Shown: positions 53,272 to 62,565 of the stretch, in pieces
Numbering within the stretch: position 1 is the stretch's first letter
Layout: every line of letters starts with the position of its first letter
Assembly: GCA_031771865.1 (NCBI GenBank)
Contig: JASISA010000010.1
Span: forward strand, 310,001-374,000
DNA length: 64,000 bases
Source: Nothophaeocryptopus gaeumannii
Taxonomy: Eukaryota > Ascomycota > Dothideomycetes > Mycosphaerellales > Mycosphaerellaceae
Direction of reading: 5' to 3'
Notes under the pieces: generated by a model
Database searches by the model: none
Seen by the model: only the letters and a program-made list of their open reading frames with translations
Told to the model about the DNA's origin: nothing
Made by a program: the position numbers and the translations under genes

Positions 53272-55494
53272 ATGGCTCCACACATGGTCGATGACGACGA
53301 CTTCGGCTTGTCCTCTTCTGATGAGGCAGAACTGCTTAACATCAGCAATATTGACGGAACCACCGATCCAAACCCTACCAAACGCAAGCACGTCGATGAG
53401 GTCGTCGAGGCGTCCAAGAAATCCCGCAATGAGCCGGCATCCAAGTCCGCAATCGAAATCGCACATCGGGTCTTGAAGCAGCAATTCGGGCTGAAGTCTT
53501 TTCGACTCAAGCAAGAGGCCGCCATCACCAGAGTTCTCGGCGGCGGTAGTTCTGTCGTCGTTTTCCCCACTGGTGGTGGCAAGTCCTTGTGCTACCAGGT
53601 TCCAGCATTATGCTTCAAGGAACTGGATCGTCTCGCTAGCATTCGCCAAGGGCATGCTGAGTCCGGAATCACTCTGGTCGTCTCTCCTCTCATTTCTCTG
53701 ATGAAGGACCAAGTGGATGCGCTTCGACGTAAGGGCATCAGCGCCGCTGTCCTGAACTCGACCGTCTCCACGGAGGAATACAGACAGGTAACCGACGGAA
53801 TACGAAGTGGAACGCTTGACATTTTGTACTGCGCGCCCGAGCGCTTGAATAATGAAGCTTTCATTGGCACCATCGCGAATGTCAAAGGGGGTGTCCGCCT
53901 GCTTGCCGTGGATGAAGCACATTGTATCTCCGAGTGGGGACAAGCCTTCCGCCCTGACTATCTGAAGGTCGCTCGTTTCTACAAAGAGATCGAGGCGGAG
54001 CGGGTCGTATGCTTGACAGCGACTGCCATACCACAGGTTGCCGACGATATCTGCAAGGCTTTTGACGTTCCGACGACTGGACTCTTCCGCACTTCAACCT
54101 ATCGAGCTAACCTCAAACTCTACGCCCGCTCTTTCCAAACGAAGAAAGAATCGTACCCGCAGCTCATGTCTTTTCTACACCGGAATCTTGGCCCTACGAT
54201 CATCTATGTCACAACGCACAAACAAACGGAAGATCTGGCAGAGCAGCTCAAAAAACACAAATTCAACACGAAGCATTTCCATGCGGGAATGAAGACCGAC
54301 GAAAAGCTCAAAGTCCAGGACGACTTCATGGCTTCAAAAGACATGATCATCTGTGCCACTATCGCATTTGGGATGGGCGTCGACAAGGCCGATATTCGTA
54401 ATGTCATTCATTATGACATTCCGCGCAGCCTTGAAGGCTACAGTCAAGAGATCGGCAGGGCTGGAAGGGACGGACTGGAGAGTCGATGTGTATTGTATCT
54501 TTGTGCTGAGGACTTGCATCTCCGCGAAAGCTTCGCTCGCGGTGATCTACCGTCGAGGAAGTCCGTGGCTGACCTCTTACACAGCGTCTTCGAGATCAAG
54601 AAGTCAAACGATCCTTTGCCAGTCATCGAGATCAACCAAACCCAACAATCTCGAGAATTTGACATCAGGCCCATCGTGCTCGGGAACATATATGCACAGC
54701 TTGAGCTTCGATTCGGTCTCTTGCGGGCAACCACTCCAAAGTACACTCAATACTCCTTCAAAGCCATCAAGTCAACTGAGTGGGATAGAACACCGGCCGC
54801 TATTGCGATCCGCAATAAGTCCAGAAAGGCACAAATCTGGACTTATGTTGACGTCGGGGCAGCAGCGCACAACAGTGGCTTACCCAGAAATGACATCGTC
54901 GCGAAGCTCAACGGTTGGAACGACGACGGCCTGATCACCTTAGACGCCAAGGGCGTTATGAACGTCTTTCGTGTCACGACTAAAGACTGGCCTCCTCCAC
55001 CGGCGAAGCTTCGAGAAATTGCCGACGAGCTTTACAAGCACCTCGAGACCCGCGAGCAGAAGGATCTCGCTCGAATCAAGCAGGTCATCGATTTGGTGAC
55101 CGGCAGTCAGTGCTTTGCATATACTCTTGCGACATACTTCGGGGACAACTTGCCGGAGGGTAGCGAGGAGTGCGGCCATTGTACGTGGTGCGAGACAAAG
55201 CAGGCGGTGCCGAAGATCGTGATGCCACACAAGGAGTTCGACAAAGCTGCGTTCATGCGAGTTCTGGCTGCGACGCCTGATAGAGACGATGCGCGGTATC
55301 TGGCTCGCATTGCGTTTGGAATTACGAGTCCACGCATCACGGCAAGCAAGCTGAGCAAGCATCCTGTGTTTGAGTCGATGACGGATCATAGCTTCACGGT
55401 AGGTCTGCTCAATATCCTATTACTGTGCACCATGCTGACGAAGATACAGTCTCTCCTTGCTGCATTCGAGAAAATTTGCGACACGCCAGCCTGA
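53272..55494 (+). CDS. RecQ-family ATP-dependent DNA helicase
   Basis: Exons 53272-55398 and 55450-55494 give 723 residues. The 51-base intron (GTAGGT ... TGCTGAC ... ACAG) has no stop and is a multiple of three. Helicase motifs are 0 (FRLKQEAAI), I (PTGGGKSLCYQ, about residues 99-109), II (DEAH, 214-217) and VI (QEIGRAGRDG). The RecQ zinc-binding part has one upstream Cys and CGHCTWC, and a winged-helix-like region surrounds it. An HRDC domain and the long N-terminal region of Sgs1/BLM are absent, so it is a short RecQ. It is a 3'-5' helicase acting in recombination and replication-fork repair. A short out-of-frame upstream ORF overlaps its start. Confidence 0.93.
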   Translation: MAPHMVDDDDFGLSSSDEAELLNISNIDGTTDPNPTKRKHVDEVVEASKKSRNEPASKSAIEIAHRVLKQQFGLKSFRLKQEAAITRVLGGGSSVVVFPTGGGKSLCYQVPALCFKELDRLASIRQGHAESGITLVVSPLISLMKDQVDALRRKGISAAVLNSTVSTEEYRQVTDGIRSGTLDILYCAPERLNNEAFIGTIANVKGGVRLLAVDEAHCISEWGQAFRPDYLKVARFYKEIEAERVVCLTATAIPQVADDICKAFDVPTTGLFRTSTYRANLKLYARSFQTKKESYPQLMSFLHRNLGPTIIYVTTHKQTEDLAEQLKKHKFNTKHFHAGMKTDEKLKVQDDFMASKDMIICATIAFGMGVDKADIRNVIHYDIPRSLEGYSQEIGRAGRDGLESRCVLYLCAEDLHLRESFARGDLPSRKSVADLLHSVFEIKKSNDPLPVIEINQTQQSREFDIRPIVLGNIYAQLELRFGLLRATTPKYTQYSFKAIKSTEWDRTPAAIAIRNKSRKAQIWTYVDVGAAAHNSGLPRNDIVAKLNGWNDDGLITLDAKGVMNVFRVTTKDWPPPPAKLREIADELYKHLETREQKDLARIKQVIDLVTGSQCFAYTLATYFGDNLPEGSEECGHCTWCETKQAVPKIVMPHKEFDKAAFMRVLAATPDRDDARYLARIAFGITSPRITASKLSKHPVFESMTDHSFTVGLLNILLLCTMLTKIQSLLAAFEKICDTPA

Positions 55495-55689
55495 CCGCCT
55501 AAAGTAGCTCAGCATCGCTCTTGCCTGTCTCTTGCAGTGAAGTAAGGGGACAAGCACTTGGAACGTCAGTCACTGCGGCAACTACATGTATTCTGATGGA
55601 AATCAATGGAACGCTTAAGATACCCTGTGATATTACTACCTACACGTACCCAAACAGAAACGAAACCCCACAACGCTGACAGCCTCATT

Positions 55690-56112
55690 TCAGTTATCCC
55701 CTCCCCTCCTCCCCGCAAACCTGAATATCCCTCCAAGACTCCCCTCTCCATCGTTCGCTCCTTCATAATACGTCCCTGTCGCCGCGCCTCTGCTAGATGT
55801 TCTCTTGTCAAGTCCAAGGTCCTGGAACTTTTGCTCCCGCCGCAGATCCCGGATTTTATGGTTGACCTCACGAAATGATGACTCGATGGTGTTTGCGTTT
55901 TCGTCGATGAGCGTACGCACATGGTTGTGATGGGTGGCGAGGTCTTGGATTTGCGGACTCATTTCTTCGATCTTGCATTCTAGGGCGTCGAGGCGAGCGA
56001 TGATGCTTGTGGTTGGGCGGGATGTGTAGCTTGGTGGAGGGTCGTTGGGTCCTGGGGAGTTGGCGCGTGAGGAATCGCGGGTCTCCAAGGGATTGACGGG
56101 CGAGGAGCTCAT
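55690..56112 (-). CDS. Small coiled-coil protein of unknown function
   Basis: This is a single-exon protein of 140 residues from the ATG at 56112. A Pro/Ser-rich N-terminus (SRANSPGPNDPPPSYTSRP) precedes a helical, probably coiled-coil region at about residues 37-95 (IARLDALECKIEEM ... IRDLRREQKF). A Gly-rich tail follows. No domain is recognised. The PPPSY motif could bind WW domains, as an inference. Coding character (regular heptads, few rare residues) makes it likelier real than its neighbours, but homology was not checked. A short GAGTTC/GAGTTT repeat lies about 20 bases upstream of the start. Confidence 0.5.
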   Translation of the reverse strand: MSSSPVNPLETRDSSRANSPGPNDPPPSYTSRPTTSIIARLDALECKIEEMSPQIQDLATHHNHVRTLIDENANTIESSFREVNHKIRDLRREQKFQDLGLDKRTSSRGAATGTYYEGANDGEGSLGGIFRFAGRRGGDN

Positions 56113-56498
56113 ATCTACAGGTAAAGTCTGAGTTTGAGTTCGAGTTCGAGTTCAAGTTTTGAGGTCGGTGTAGAGCTCGCAACTGAAGGCGATGTTTCAG
56201 GTCGCTCAACCAGAGATTTTGTTGCTTGCTAGTTGACGGAAAGATGCCGGTTGTTGTGTCAGCGGTTCCGAAATGGTCGTTGAGAACGATTGAGTGAGTC
56301 GAATGTCTGGCGAAAGGATGACATCGCTAACACCGAAAATCGGGGTTTGGACCTCTCGCTCGACCTCGTGAATACGTAGCCGCTTTCCAATCGCCATGTC
56401 TTATACATCGGGGGGCCCGACTTTGGTGAAGGACGCGAGACCTCAGAGTGGCCAGACTACGGTGTCGAAAGAATCGCCCCACGTATTCCAGGGAGCCT
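56113..56498. other. Intergenic, no supported gene
   Basis: A 63-codon minus frame (56206-56397) is present but shows no recognisable features. A hexanucleotide-like GAGTTT/GAGTTC run lies at about 56130-56155. Confidence 0.4.
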
Positions 56499-57155
56499 TC
56501 AACAATCCATACTCAATTCAAAGTCCCACAGCTCCTGTCCAGTGACCTCAACCGCCAGACGATCACCCGACCACAATGCACCTAAAAGGTCTCCCTCCCT
56601 CCACAGATCAACAAGGCGCTCAAGTCGGTACTTGCCGCTGTCTGTGATCTCGAGGCTCTCCCACGGGTACCAGGTTGACAACTGGACATTTGAGCTCCAC
56701 GCACGAGACGTGAGACACATGCGCCGCCACGAGGCCTCTTCCCTCTTCCAGGCCTCTGGCGGAGGATATGGGATGAGACTGAAGAGCTTAAACGCTACAG
56801 GGTTGTAGCGAATGGTGACTGGGCGACATGGGCCAGAGGCGGTGGTCCACATGAACTTGCAGTCTTTGCCGGCATTTTCGAGATCGGTCGGGGGCGAATG
56901 AGAGATGCGCTTCTTGTACATACGGGCCTCTTTCCTAGTTGGCGCACGCCCCTTGTAGGATTTATTTGAGAAGATGAGGACATCCCCTGACTCGGGAAGC
57001 AGGAATAGCTTGCGTTGGATCGGCTTGGAGAACTCGATCGTGGCGCGCCATTACCCGCTTACTCGCTGGTCGAGAAGGAGGTCACGTATTGGTAGGCGAA
57101 GGAGGATGCTCTCGAAGAGCTCGGGGATCGCGAAGGTTTTGTCACTGGCGGACAT
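56499..57155 (-). pseudogene. F-box-like protein with an in-frame TAA
   Basis: From the ATG at 57155 the frame encodes an F-box-like N-terminus (FAIPELFESILLRLPIRDLLLDQRVS), then TAA at 57051, and continues without a frame change as WRATIEFSKPIQRKLFLLPES, a block expected directly after the F-box in this fungal family. Later come PEAWKREEASWRRMCLTS and the C-terminus, for 219 codons in all. The TAA sits where the paralogue at 57.6-58.3 kb has VCKSWRI. A GTAAGC donor-like site overlaps the stop, but splicing there would remove conserved sequence. F-box proteins recruit substrates to SCF ubiquitin ligases; this copy is probably inactive. Confidence 0.6.
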
Positions 57156-57556
57156 GATGAATGCCTGGTTGTGTTGATGGCGATCAAACGATGGTGAGGT
57201 ATGGAAGTGGTGCGCAGCATAATCGGAGGAAGCGTTGTAGTAGAAATGCAGTGGCGGAGCGGCCCGCGACCAGGGGGCAAGTGAATGCGCAGCTTGCATG
57301 TGATTGACAAGCTTCACTGCTGCGAACGCTCGAAACTAACTTTCTCATGTTCATACCACGATCTGGTAAGCCTCTTGCAACGCAGCTAGCGATCTAGTTG
57401 CATCGGGACCTGGTCCTATTCCGTTGTCATCCTCTCGACGCCCCTTGAGCACGCTCATCAGCTCGAGACCTCGAAATATATGGCAACGCTCCAAAGGTAG
57501 TCATTTCACGCTTCCAATGCTCCAAGCGATGCTCCTCGTCCAGCAATCGACGATCT
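57156..57556. other. Intergenic between the two F-box-like copies
   Basis: This is the presumed promoter of the first copy. No independent gene is seen. Confidence 0.5.
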
Positions 57557-58294
57557 TCAACCATGTTCGCCAACCGCTGACCTCCGACGACCTTCCAAAG
57601 TCCAATCTATGCGCTCCTCGCACAACCCCACCGACTCAAGCTTCCGCCAGTCCTCGTCGTCTTCTAGCTTCACCTTTCCCGGATACACCCAAAATTCCAT
57701 GCCTTCCATTCTCACCGTGAAATGATCGGGCAATCCACAACTCATGTAAAGTGGACTCAGCTCCCGCTTCCAACCCGCCTTCAGACCATCTAACAATGGC
57801 CCGAGTCGACATGTCACGAAGTCTTCGTAGTTGATAGATCGATTGTAGGATGCCTTTATGTTGATTAATCATGTCTGCATTATGCCTGTGCAGGGGCGAC
57901 TGGTCACATGCATACGCCGCCAGCTGGCTTCGGGTCTGGACCACACTTCTGGGAGGAGGAGGGAATGCTTGTATACTGTGAAGAAGTCTAGACCGACGAT
58001 GTCTTGGAAGATAACCCAGACGGGGTTTCGATAGACTTTGACTGAATTTGCGGTATGGACTTGTAAAGGATTGGTCCATCTGTAAGCTAGATTAGCCTTG
58101 CGGCGTGAGAATTGAAGTGGTTTGCCAGCGCCGATAACCAGGAAGAGCTTGCGTTGAAGCTTGAAAGACGCAGCGATAGCGATACGCCAGGACTTGCAGA
58201 CTCGTTGGTCGAGAAGGAAATCTCGCATTGGCATCTGAAGTAACAAAGCTTGGAGAAGTTCCGCTGTATTCAGGACCTGTTGCGCTGCTGCCAT
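57557..58294 (-). pseudogene. Second F-box-like gene with an in-frame TGA
   Basis: From the ATG at 58294 the frame reads an F-box-like segment (TAELLQALLLQMPMRDFLLDQRVCKSWRIAI), LQRKLFLVIG, and PEASWRRMHVTSRPCTGIMQT, then TGA at 57869. It resumes in the same frame as LINIKASYNRSINYEDF, GPLLDGLKAGWKREL and a C-terminal domain ending at 57557. The continuation has protein-like composition matching the C-terminal half seen in the neighbouring copy's family. An earlier ATG at 58426 could start the frame. The truncated product of about 141 residues would retain the F-box. Whether the TGA is a true lesion or is removed by unusual splicing is unresolved. Confidence 0.55.
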
Positions 58295-58733
58295 GTTACT
58301 TGCACCGTTCGATGATGGCAGAGCGAAATGAGTCTTTCGGGGTTGCAGAAGACGAGGCGCGTGTTCTGTGAGCAAGTCAGCAGGAGAGCAGATAAGGGGC
58401 GCATACTGATCGGGTGTCTGAGACATTGCCCATGCAGAACAGAAGAAGCAAGGGAGCAACACAGCGACTCATTCGGTCATCGATACATCAGTCTCAAAGA
58501 ATCGACGGGTGATTTCAGAAGAAGTATAGTATGAGAGAGTGTTGAAGACAAAGTAATATGACATACTATAGGAAGAGTATAAACCCGTCAGCCAACCCAG
58601 CAGCCATCCGGTCCATTCGTCAAATCTGTTGGTATCTCGCCCTAATCGATCGCAATTCTGTCCAAGTCCCATCCCAACACTCACGCAATCCAGGAAATAC
58701 TTCACCTCTCTACATTGAACCCCTTCAGTCTCC

Positions 58734-61700
58734 TCACATCCTCATCAATTCAGCCACACTCTTCCCCCAATTCTCCTCCTTCCCCATTGTATCCACAAGC
58801 TCAACAAGCTGCCCCAAAGCCCTCTCCGCCTCTACAAAGCTAAGATGCTCAGCATCCCAACTAAAACTCAACGCAACACTCCTCTTATCATCCAGCAAGA
58901 ATCCCGTAATCGTCAATCCATTATCCATCCTCGTCAACATCTCCTGAAACTGAAGGCCCTGAGGATTTTGTGCGGTAGGCGCAGTAGGCAACCAATTGAA
59001 ACTCTGTCGACGGATCAGAGGCAGGATGGAATCTGCATCTCGTTCGCGTTCGGCGAATGTGCGTGTGTCGTCTGCGGAGAGGGAATCTCGCAGGCGATCG
59101 ACGACGCGGAAGAAAGGTGTATGTGCGAAAGCACTGTTTTGTTCTTCGTCTTTGGTGACTTGTTTCATGAATGATAAGATGGATTTGGATTGTCCGACGG
59201 GGATTCTGTCGAGGACGTATTCGGTTGTGCAGCCGGAGATGTCTAGTGGGTTGCCGGTGTAGGCTTCTCTTTCTAGAGCGCTGTAGTCGGAGCTGAAAGG
59301 CCATGTTCTCGCGGCGTTGATAGTTCCAAAGATGGCTTCTTTGCCTCCGGTCTGTTTGATGTTCATCAATGCGATAGCAGCTTTGACAAGCATGAACACT
59401 GGAACGTTGTGTTCAGCTTTCAAACGGAGGATGTCGTTCACTTTGACCATTTTGCGAGTGCCCTTTTGGGCTTTGAGCTTTTCCTCTTGGGACAGGAGAC
59501 GCTCGCCTTTTCTGGCCTTGACGCCATTCCATCTCGTCCAGCCAATATCCTTGCCTTTAAACCATTCTGGTGCCCGCTCAGGGGGCCAGTAAGATGACTC
59601 AGGTACCGAGGAGATGCCTTGGTGCTTCTCGGCGCAGTACTTGATACCGCTGTCTGCTTCAAGACCTTCGCGGTGGTCGAAGAATGCAGTTGCGTAGTCT
59701 TTGAATTGTGCGTGAGGGACGAGACTACCTTCACCGGTGAGGAGAGTGACAATATCCTCGAGCCAGACCTTGGTCATACTCATGTCATTGACAGCGTGAG
59801 AAGCAATCATGACGAGGCCAGAAGCGCCATCACTGCGGATCTTGGCGATGTGGAATCGGACAAGGGGACCGGGAGCGCTTGCGTTGTCAAGAACTGGGTC
59901 GTCTAGTAAGAGCTTATTCAGTTCTTCGCGAGTATCGACTTCCCAGCCAGTGGTGATTGATGCCTTGATCCATTCCGCGACAGGTCGAACGGTCGCAAGT
60001 AGCATGTTATCGCCCAGCTGGAAGGCCATAGATCGCATTGTTGGGTGGAACTCGAGCGAAGCTTTGATGGCTTTCTCAAGGATCTCGGCACTGACAGGGG
60101 CATTGTAGCTAAAACGCAAATTCCAAGATGAGGGACGTGCGCGATGGCAGAAGATGGCGTCCCAGTCGGGTAATGGCATGACATCCTCAACGTCGGTCCA
60201 TCGCAGACCATACGGGGCTAAGACGCCTTCTGCTGCATACACTGTCTCCCAATAGGTGTCATCCACCTCTCGACAATGTGGCATATCACTCAGAGCCGGC
60301 GGCCCTTTACGTTTCGGTGGTGCATTTGCGATAGCCGCGCCTCGAAGCGGTCTGGAGTCGATCAATTCAGCCTGGTCTTGGATGGTCTCACTGAGCTTGA
60401 AGTCTTCGACTGTGATGTCCCTGCCGAGCTCCTTCTTGACGATACCGGAAAGCTGCATCATCATGAGAGAGTCGGCAAAGGCATCGATGAGAGTGCTAGG
60501 TAAAAGACCATCAGTCCCGCTGATCATCTTCCAGATATTGATGAGAGAGTCGACAGTGGATCCGGACTTGTCCAGTCCCTTTTCAGCTTCCGCTTTGAGG
60601 TGCTCGCGGACAGTCTTGGCGAGTTCGACTTTTCGAATCTTACCAGATGCAGTCTTAGGGAAATCTGCCAAGCCTAGGTCCTTGAGCCGAAGGATGATCT
60701 TTGGTGCGAATGCCGGTCCAAGATCTCGTTGTGTGTCATTTTTGAGAGCAGGCAAATCGGCTTGACGACCTTCGGGCTCAGTGATGACGGCGATGGGCAC
60801 TTCCCCTGCCATCTCATCCGGCGCACCGACAACCTGCACATCTCGGATGTCATCTTTCTTGCTCAGATAGTCTTCGATGCTGGCAGGTGAAATGTTCTCG
60901 CCTCCTCGGATGATCATGTCCTTGTAGCGACCAGTGATTCTCACTGCTCCATCTGCGTCCATGATCGCCTGATCTCCGGTGACGATCCACCGAGTGCCTT
61001 CTTCGTCTTGGTAGAAATTGTCCTGCGACACCCGTGGATCCATGTAATGAGGGATGACTTGAGGCCCGCCATTGTGCAGCTCACCATAAGTACCTCGAGG
61101 GACGATACTCCGAGTACCAGGCTCGCAGACTTTAACGCAGGTCGCTCGTACAGGCCTTCCGGACATGACTTCGCCGTTCCGCACCACGGAACCATCCTCG
61201 ATCGACCATGCCATGGTGCCAGGACTCTCCGTCATGCCATAGCTGGCGCACGAAGGCACTTTGAGAGTTGAGACACATGCATCGATGAGGCTTGGCAAAA
61301 CACCCGCACCGGCGATGTCTATGCTGACCAGGGTGCTCAAATCTGTCTTGGCGAAAGACGGATGAGCCAGGATGGCTTGAGCAGTAGTTGGCACCAACGC
61401 CATGTGTGTTGCTCTGTGCTCGTCGAAACATTCAAGAGTCGCTTGCGCCTCGAAGCCTTCGGAAGGAAAGATGATGACACCGCCTCTGACCCAGACTCCC
61501 AATGACCAGCCAATGCCATAAGAATGAAATCCAGGTAGATGCTGAATGAATCTGTGGCTGCTGTTGATCTTGTGGGCATCCATACACCCCAACGCTGCGT
61601 TGAGACATTGGAAACTTGTGAGTGCGCAAGGCTTTGGGAGTGATGTTGTGCCGCTTGTGAATAGAATGAGCATTATGTCGTTGGCATTCATAACATCGGG

Positions 61701-62288
61701 GGTATCTGGAGGAGTAGGATCTCCGGACATGATATCAGCAAGAAGCCTCCAGTCCTGAGCGACTTCGCCGCCAGTCATGGAGAAGGTGACTTTGGCTGCG
61801 ATCGAAGACATCAGCTTCTCCGAGAGGCTGTGCTCAAGCTGGCTGGCGATGGTCAAATCTGCAGTGACAAGCACCACCGGTCCTACTAGATCCAGCATGT
61901 GGTTGATCTCCTCCGTCCGGGTGGCGACCTTGGGGTTGATGGGCACGAACGGCGAGTGAAGGTAGGCCGTGGCCCAGTAAAAGAGAGCCCATTCTGCCTG
62001 ATTGTTGATGAAAGCAGCAATAGGGCGTCGTTCAATGTGAGCCAGTCTGTTGAGTGCAGTCGCCAACCGTCTCGCGCCTCGGTCCAGATCCGCATAAGCC
62101 CATTGAACGTAGCTTTTGTCGTTATGTTGGCTGCCAACCCAACGAAAGTTGGTAGGTGACTGGTGCTTCGCGATGACTGCGGTGGCCGTTGGTCGGGCGT
62201 TGACGGTGTCCTGGAACAACGTGAGATGGGAGACGTCGTGATCGTTGACTCGCGGGCCGTACTCCAGAGAAGGCAGCGTGTCAGCCAT
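58734..62288 (-). CDS. Adenylation-carrier-condensation (A-T-C) NRPS-like enzyme
   Basis: This is a single-exon protein of 1184 residues from the ATG at 62288. The adenylation domain (about 20-565) carries LILFTSGTTSLPK (A3, 208-220), YGMTES (A5, 350), TGDQ (A7, 437), GRYKDMIIRGGENI (A8, 453) and PKTASGKIRK (A10, 544-553), so it resembles acyl-CoA/acyl-AMP ligases. A carrier domain follows with FADSLMM, Ser607 being the likely phosphopantetheine site. The C-terminal part (about 700-1184) resembles a condensation domain, with SHAVND at 830-835 in place of HHxxxDG: the catalytic second His and the Asp are kept, the first His and Gly are not. No reductase or thioesterase is present. It may join an activated acid to an amine or alcohol; the product is unknown. 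Confidence 0.85.
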   Translation of the reverse strand: MADTLPSLEYGPRVNDHDVSHLTLFQDTVNARPTATAVIAKHQSPTNFRWVGSQHNDKSYVQWAYADLDRGARRLATALNRLAHIERRPIAAFINNQAEWALFYWATAYLHSPFVPINPKVATRTEEINHMLDLVGPVVLVTADLTIASQLEHSLSEKLMSSIAAKVTFSMTGGEVAQDWRLLADIMSGDPTPPDTPDVMNANDIMLILFTSGTTSLPKPCALTSFQCLNAALGCMDAHKINSSHRFIQHLPGFHSYGIGWSLGVWVRGGVIIFPSEGFEAQATLECFDEHRATHMALVPTTAQAILAHPSFAKTDLSTLVSIDIAGAGVLPSLIDACVSTLKVPSCASYGMTESPGTMAWSIEDGSVVRNGEVMSGRPVRATCVKVCEPGTRSIVPRGTYGELHNGGPQVIPHYMDPRVSQDNFYQDEEGTRWIVTGDQAIMDADGAVRITGRYKDMIIRGGENISPASIEDYLSKKDDIRDVQVVGAPDEMAGEVPIAVITEPEGRQADLPALKNDTQRDLGPAFAPKIILRLKDLGLADFPKTASGKIRKVELAKTVREHLKAEAEKGLDKSGSTVDSLINIWKMISGTDGLLPSTLIDAFADSLMMMQLSGIVKKELGRDITVEDFKLSETIQDQAELIDSRPLRGAAIANAPPKRKGPPALSDMPHCREVDDTYWETVYAAEGVLAPYGLRWTDVEDVMPLPDWDAIFCHRARPSSWNLRFSYNAPVSAEILEKAIKASLEFHPTMRSMAFQLGDNMLLATVRPVAEWIKASITTGWEVDTREELNKLLLDDPVLDNASAPGPLVRFHIAKIRSDGASGLVMIASHAVNDMSMTKVWLEDIVTLLTGEGSLVPHAQFKDYATAFFDHREGLEADSGIKYCAEKHQGISSVPESSYWPPERAPEWFKGKDIGWTRWNGVKARKGERLLSQEEKLKAQKGTRKMVKVNDILRLKAEHNVPVFMLVKAAIALMNIKQTGGKEAIFGTINAARTWPFSSDYSALEREAYTGNPLDISGCTTEYVLDRIPVGQSKSILSFMKQVTKDEEQNSAFAHTPFFRVVDRLRDSLSADDTRTFAERERDADSILPLIRRQSFNWLPTAPTAQNPQGLQFQEMLTRMDNGLTITGFLLDDKRSVALSFSWDAEHLSFVEAERALGQLVELVDTMGKEENWGKSVAELMRM

Positions 62289-62565
62289 GTTGCTCAAGCG
62301 GCTCGCGCGCGAAGTTCCACCTGGCACTTGTGCCAAACGCAAATGGTGCAGAGGTGCAGGTTTGAGTGAGAACAGACGATTATGTTATGTACCTTGCCTG
62401 CTGCTCATGCCCGCTGTCGAGGAGACTCCGCTCGTCACACGTGCTCGCAAGCCCTGTTGGGGATCGGTCACGGTCATGATGCATGCTAGTTCACATCGCT
62501 AAGTTAGTCCAATACTCTAAACTTATCTCACATACTGTACCGGGTGTGCAGGCGACGACGCGCTT

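Noticed and set aside
56126..56160. GAGTTC/GAGTTT run as a microsatellite of note
   Set aside because: Only a few imperfect units; no sign of function.
56206..56397. 63-codon minus-strand frame starting MAIGKRLRIHEVE
   Set aside because: Short, no clear continuation by splicing, no recognised family.
57041..57058. GTAAGC donor at the F-box stop
   Set aside because: Splicing from it would remove WRATIEFSKP, the block conserved between the two copies.
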